Origin: Stenotrophomonas acidaminiphila
GTDB taxonomy: Bacteria; Pseudomonadota; Gammaproteobacteria; Xanthomonadales; Xanthomonadaceae
Length of the DNA stretch: 64,000 nt
Assembly: GCF_001431595.1 (NCBI RefSeq)
Contig: NZ_LDJO01000022.1
Coordinates: 48,021-112,020 of the forward strand
Direction of reading: 5' to 3'
Shown here in pieces: positions 62,955 to 64,000 of this stretch (within the stretch, counting starts at the first letter, position 1; the number at the start of each line of letters is the position of its first letter). The position numbers and the translations under genes are program-made. The notes under the pieces are model-generated. The model worked only from the letters and a program-made list of their open reading frames with translations. It had not been told where the DNA came from and did not search any database.

Positions 62955-62958
<4 letters not shown>
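62212..62958 (-). CDS. Abi_C-type abortive infection protein
   Basis: 248 residues. LAESLRVLRNDAGPFSHGKDG (His121-Gly122) matches the C-terminal abortive infection (Abi_C) motif; HRRAAILAADAIVAFLHQAY follows as a helix. The C-terminus (PLLGGDELPINIEVSRLLYQ-like) is a small extra domain. Overlaps hsdS and the RloC-like gene by 4 bp each, so it is co-translated. Toxic or regulatory role unknown. Confidence 0.68.
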
Positions 62959-63846
<888 letters not shown>

Positions 63847-64000
63847 TGGACCGGCCAGCCTTTCGTAGACACTCGGACGCCATAATTGATGGCAATGACC
63901 GAGGTGTTTATGGGCAACAGCAAGCAGTACACGGATGAGTTCCGCGCAGAGGCGGTGAAGCAGGTAATCGAGCGCGGCTTTACAGTCGTGGACGTAGGCT
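63847..64000 (+). mobile_element. Left end of an IS3-family insertion sequence (partial)
   Basis: TGGACCGGCC...CTTTCGTAGACACT (63847-63874) looks like an IS3-family terminal inverted repeat, and 36 bp later the orfA gene starts. Only the first 154 bp are visible. Exact boundary and target duplication cannot be fixed without the other end. Confidence 0.7.
63910..64000 (+). CDS. IS3-family transposase OrfA, N-terminal fragment (continues beyond window)
   Basis: ATG at 63910: GNSKQYTDEFRAEAVKQVIE then RGFTVVDVG, the N-terminal HTH of IS3-family OrfA, which binds the IS ends. Cut by the window edge after 30 codons. Confidence 0.85.
   Translation, partial: MGNSKQYTDEFRAEAVKQVIERGFTVVDVG

Overview
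The window is high-GC DNA with outer-membrane spanins (Rz/Rz1 lipoprotein pairs), so the host is a Gram-negative bacterium, probably a proteobacterium; nothing here fixes the genus. It is almost entirely accessory DNA: the tail of one lambda-like siphovirus prophage, a defence region, one nearly complete related prophage, and a second defence operon disrupted by an IS3-family element at the right edge.

Layout. 1-3289: distal tail and lysis module of prophage A (tail tip J C-terminus, DUF2793, holin candidates, GH24 endolysin, Rz/Rz1). 3388-4497: a lower-GC pair (DUF4357/RAMA-like small protein and a putative PD-(D/E)XK nuclease). 4555-13912 (minus): an operon of HTH, SNF2-type helicase, DUF4391 protein, type III Mod methylase and Res subunit. 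13913-14358: non-coding, with a tmRNA/tRNA 3'-end-like fragment and two terminators. 14359-17598 (minus): a compact operon of LexA-like winged helix, a Met-Gly-starting protein and a large QueC-like PP-loop enzyme, driven by a sigma70-type promoter whose spacer is a 22-bp palindrome. 17634-18356: secreted thermonuclease homologue.

18256-55846: prophage B. Early region: DUF2924 protein, serine recombinase, Sak4-like ATPase with a candidate SSB, P63C protein, Cas4/AddB-like exonuclease, sigma-region-4 protein, P4-type primase/helicase, RuvC-like resolvase and two ParB-methyltransferase fusions. Then three small leftward genes, lambda-type terminase, portal, protease/scaffold, decoration and capsid genes, a tail operon with a probable G/GT -1 frameshift, tape measure, tail tip, a glycosyltransferase and a second copy of the tail/lysis module seen at the left edge. 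The two module copies are clearly diverged, so they look like two related prophages rather than a recent duplication.

55889-63846 (minus): remnant type I restriction operon (IS-truncated hsdS, Abi_C-type protein, RloC-like ATPase with a zinc hook, hsdR, GIY-YIG protein). The IS3-family end starts near 63847.

Points most worth following: (1) the LexA-like / Met-Gly / QueC operon, which looks like a stand-alone deazaguanine-based defence or signalling system lacking the other Qat or CBASS partners; (2) four copies of an identical two-block promoter-like element (8-bp block, exactly 13 bp, 6-bp block) in front of four small prophage genes; (3) the helicase-DUF4391-Mod-Res operon; (4) defence cargo directly after the Rz genes of both prophages.
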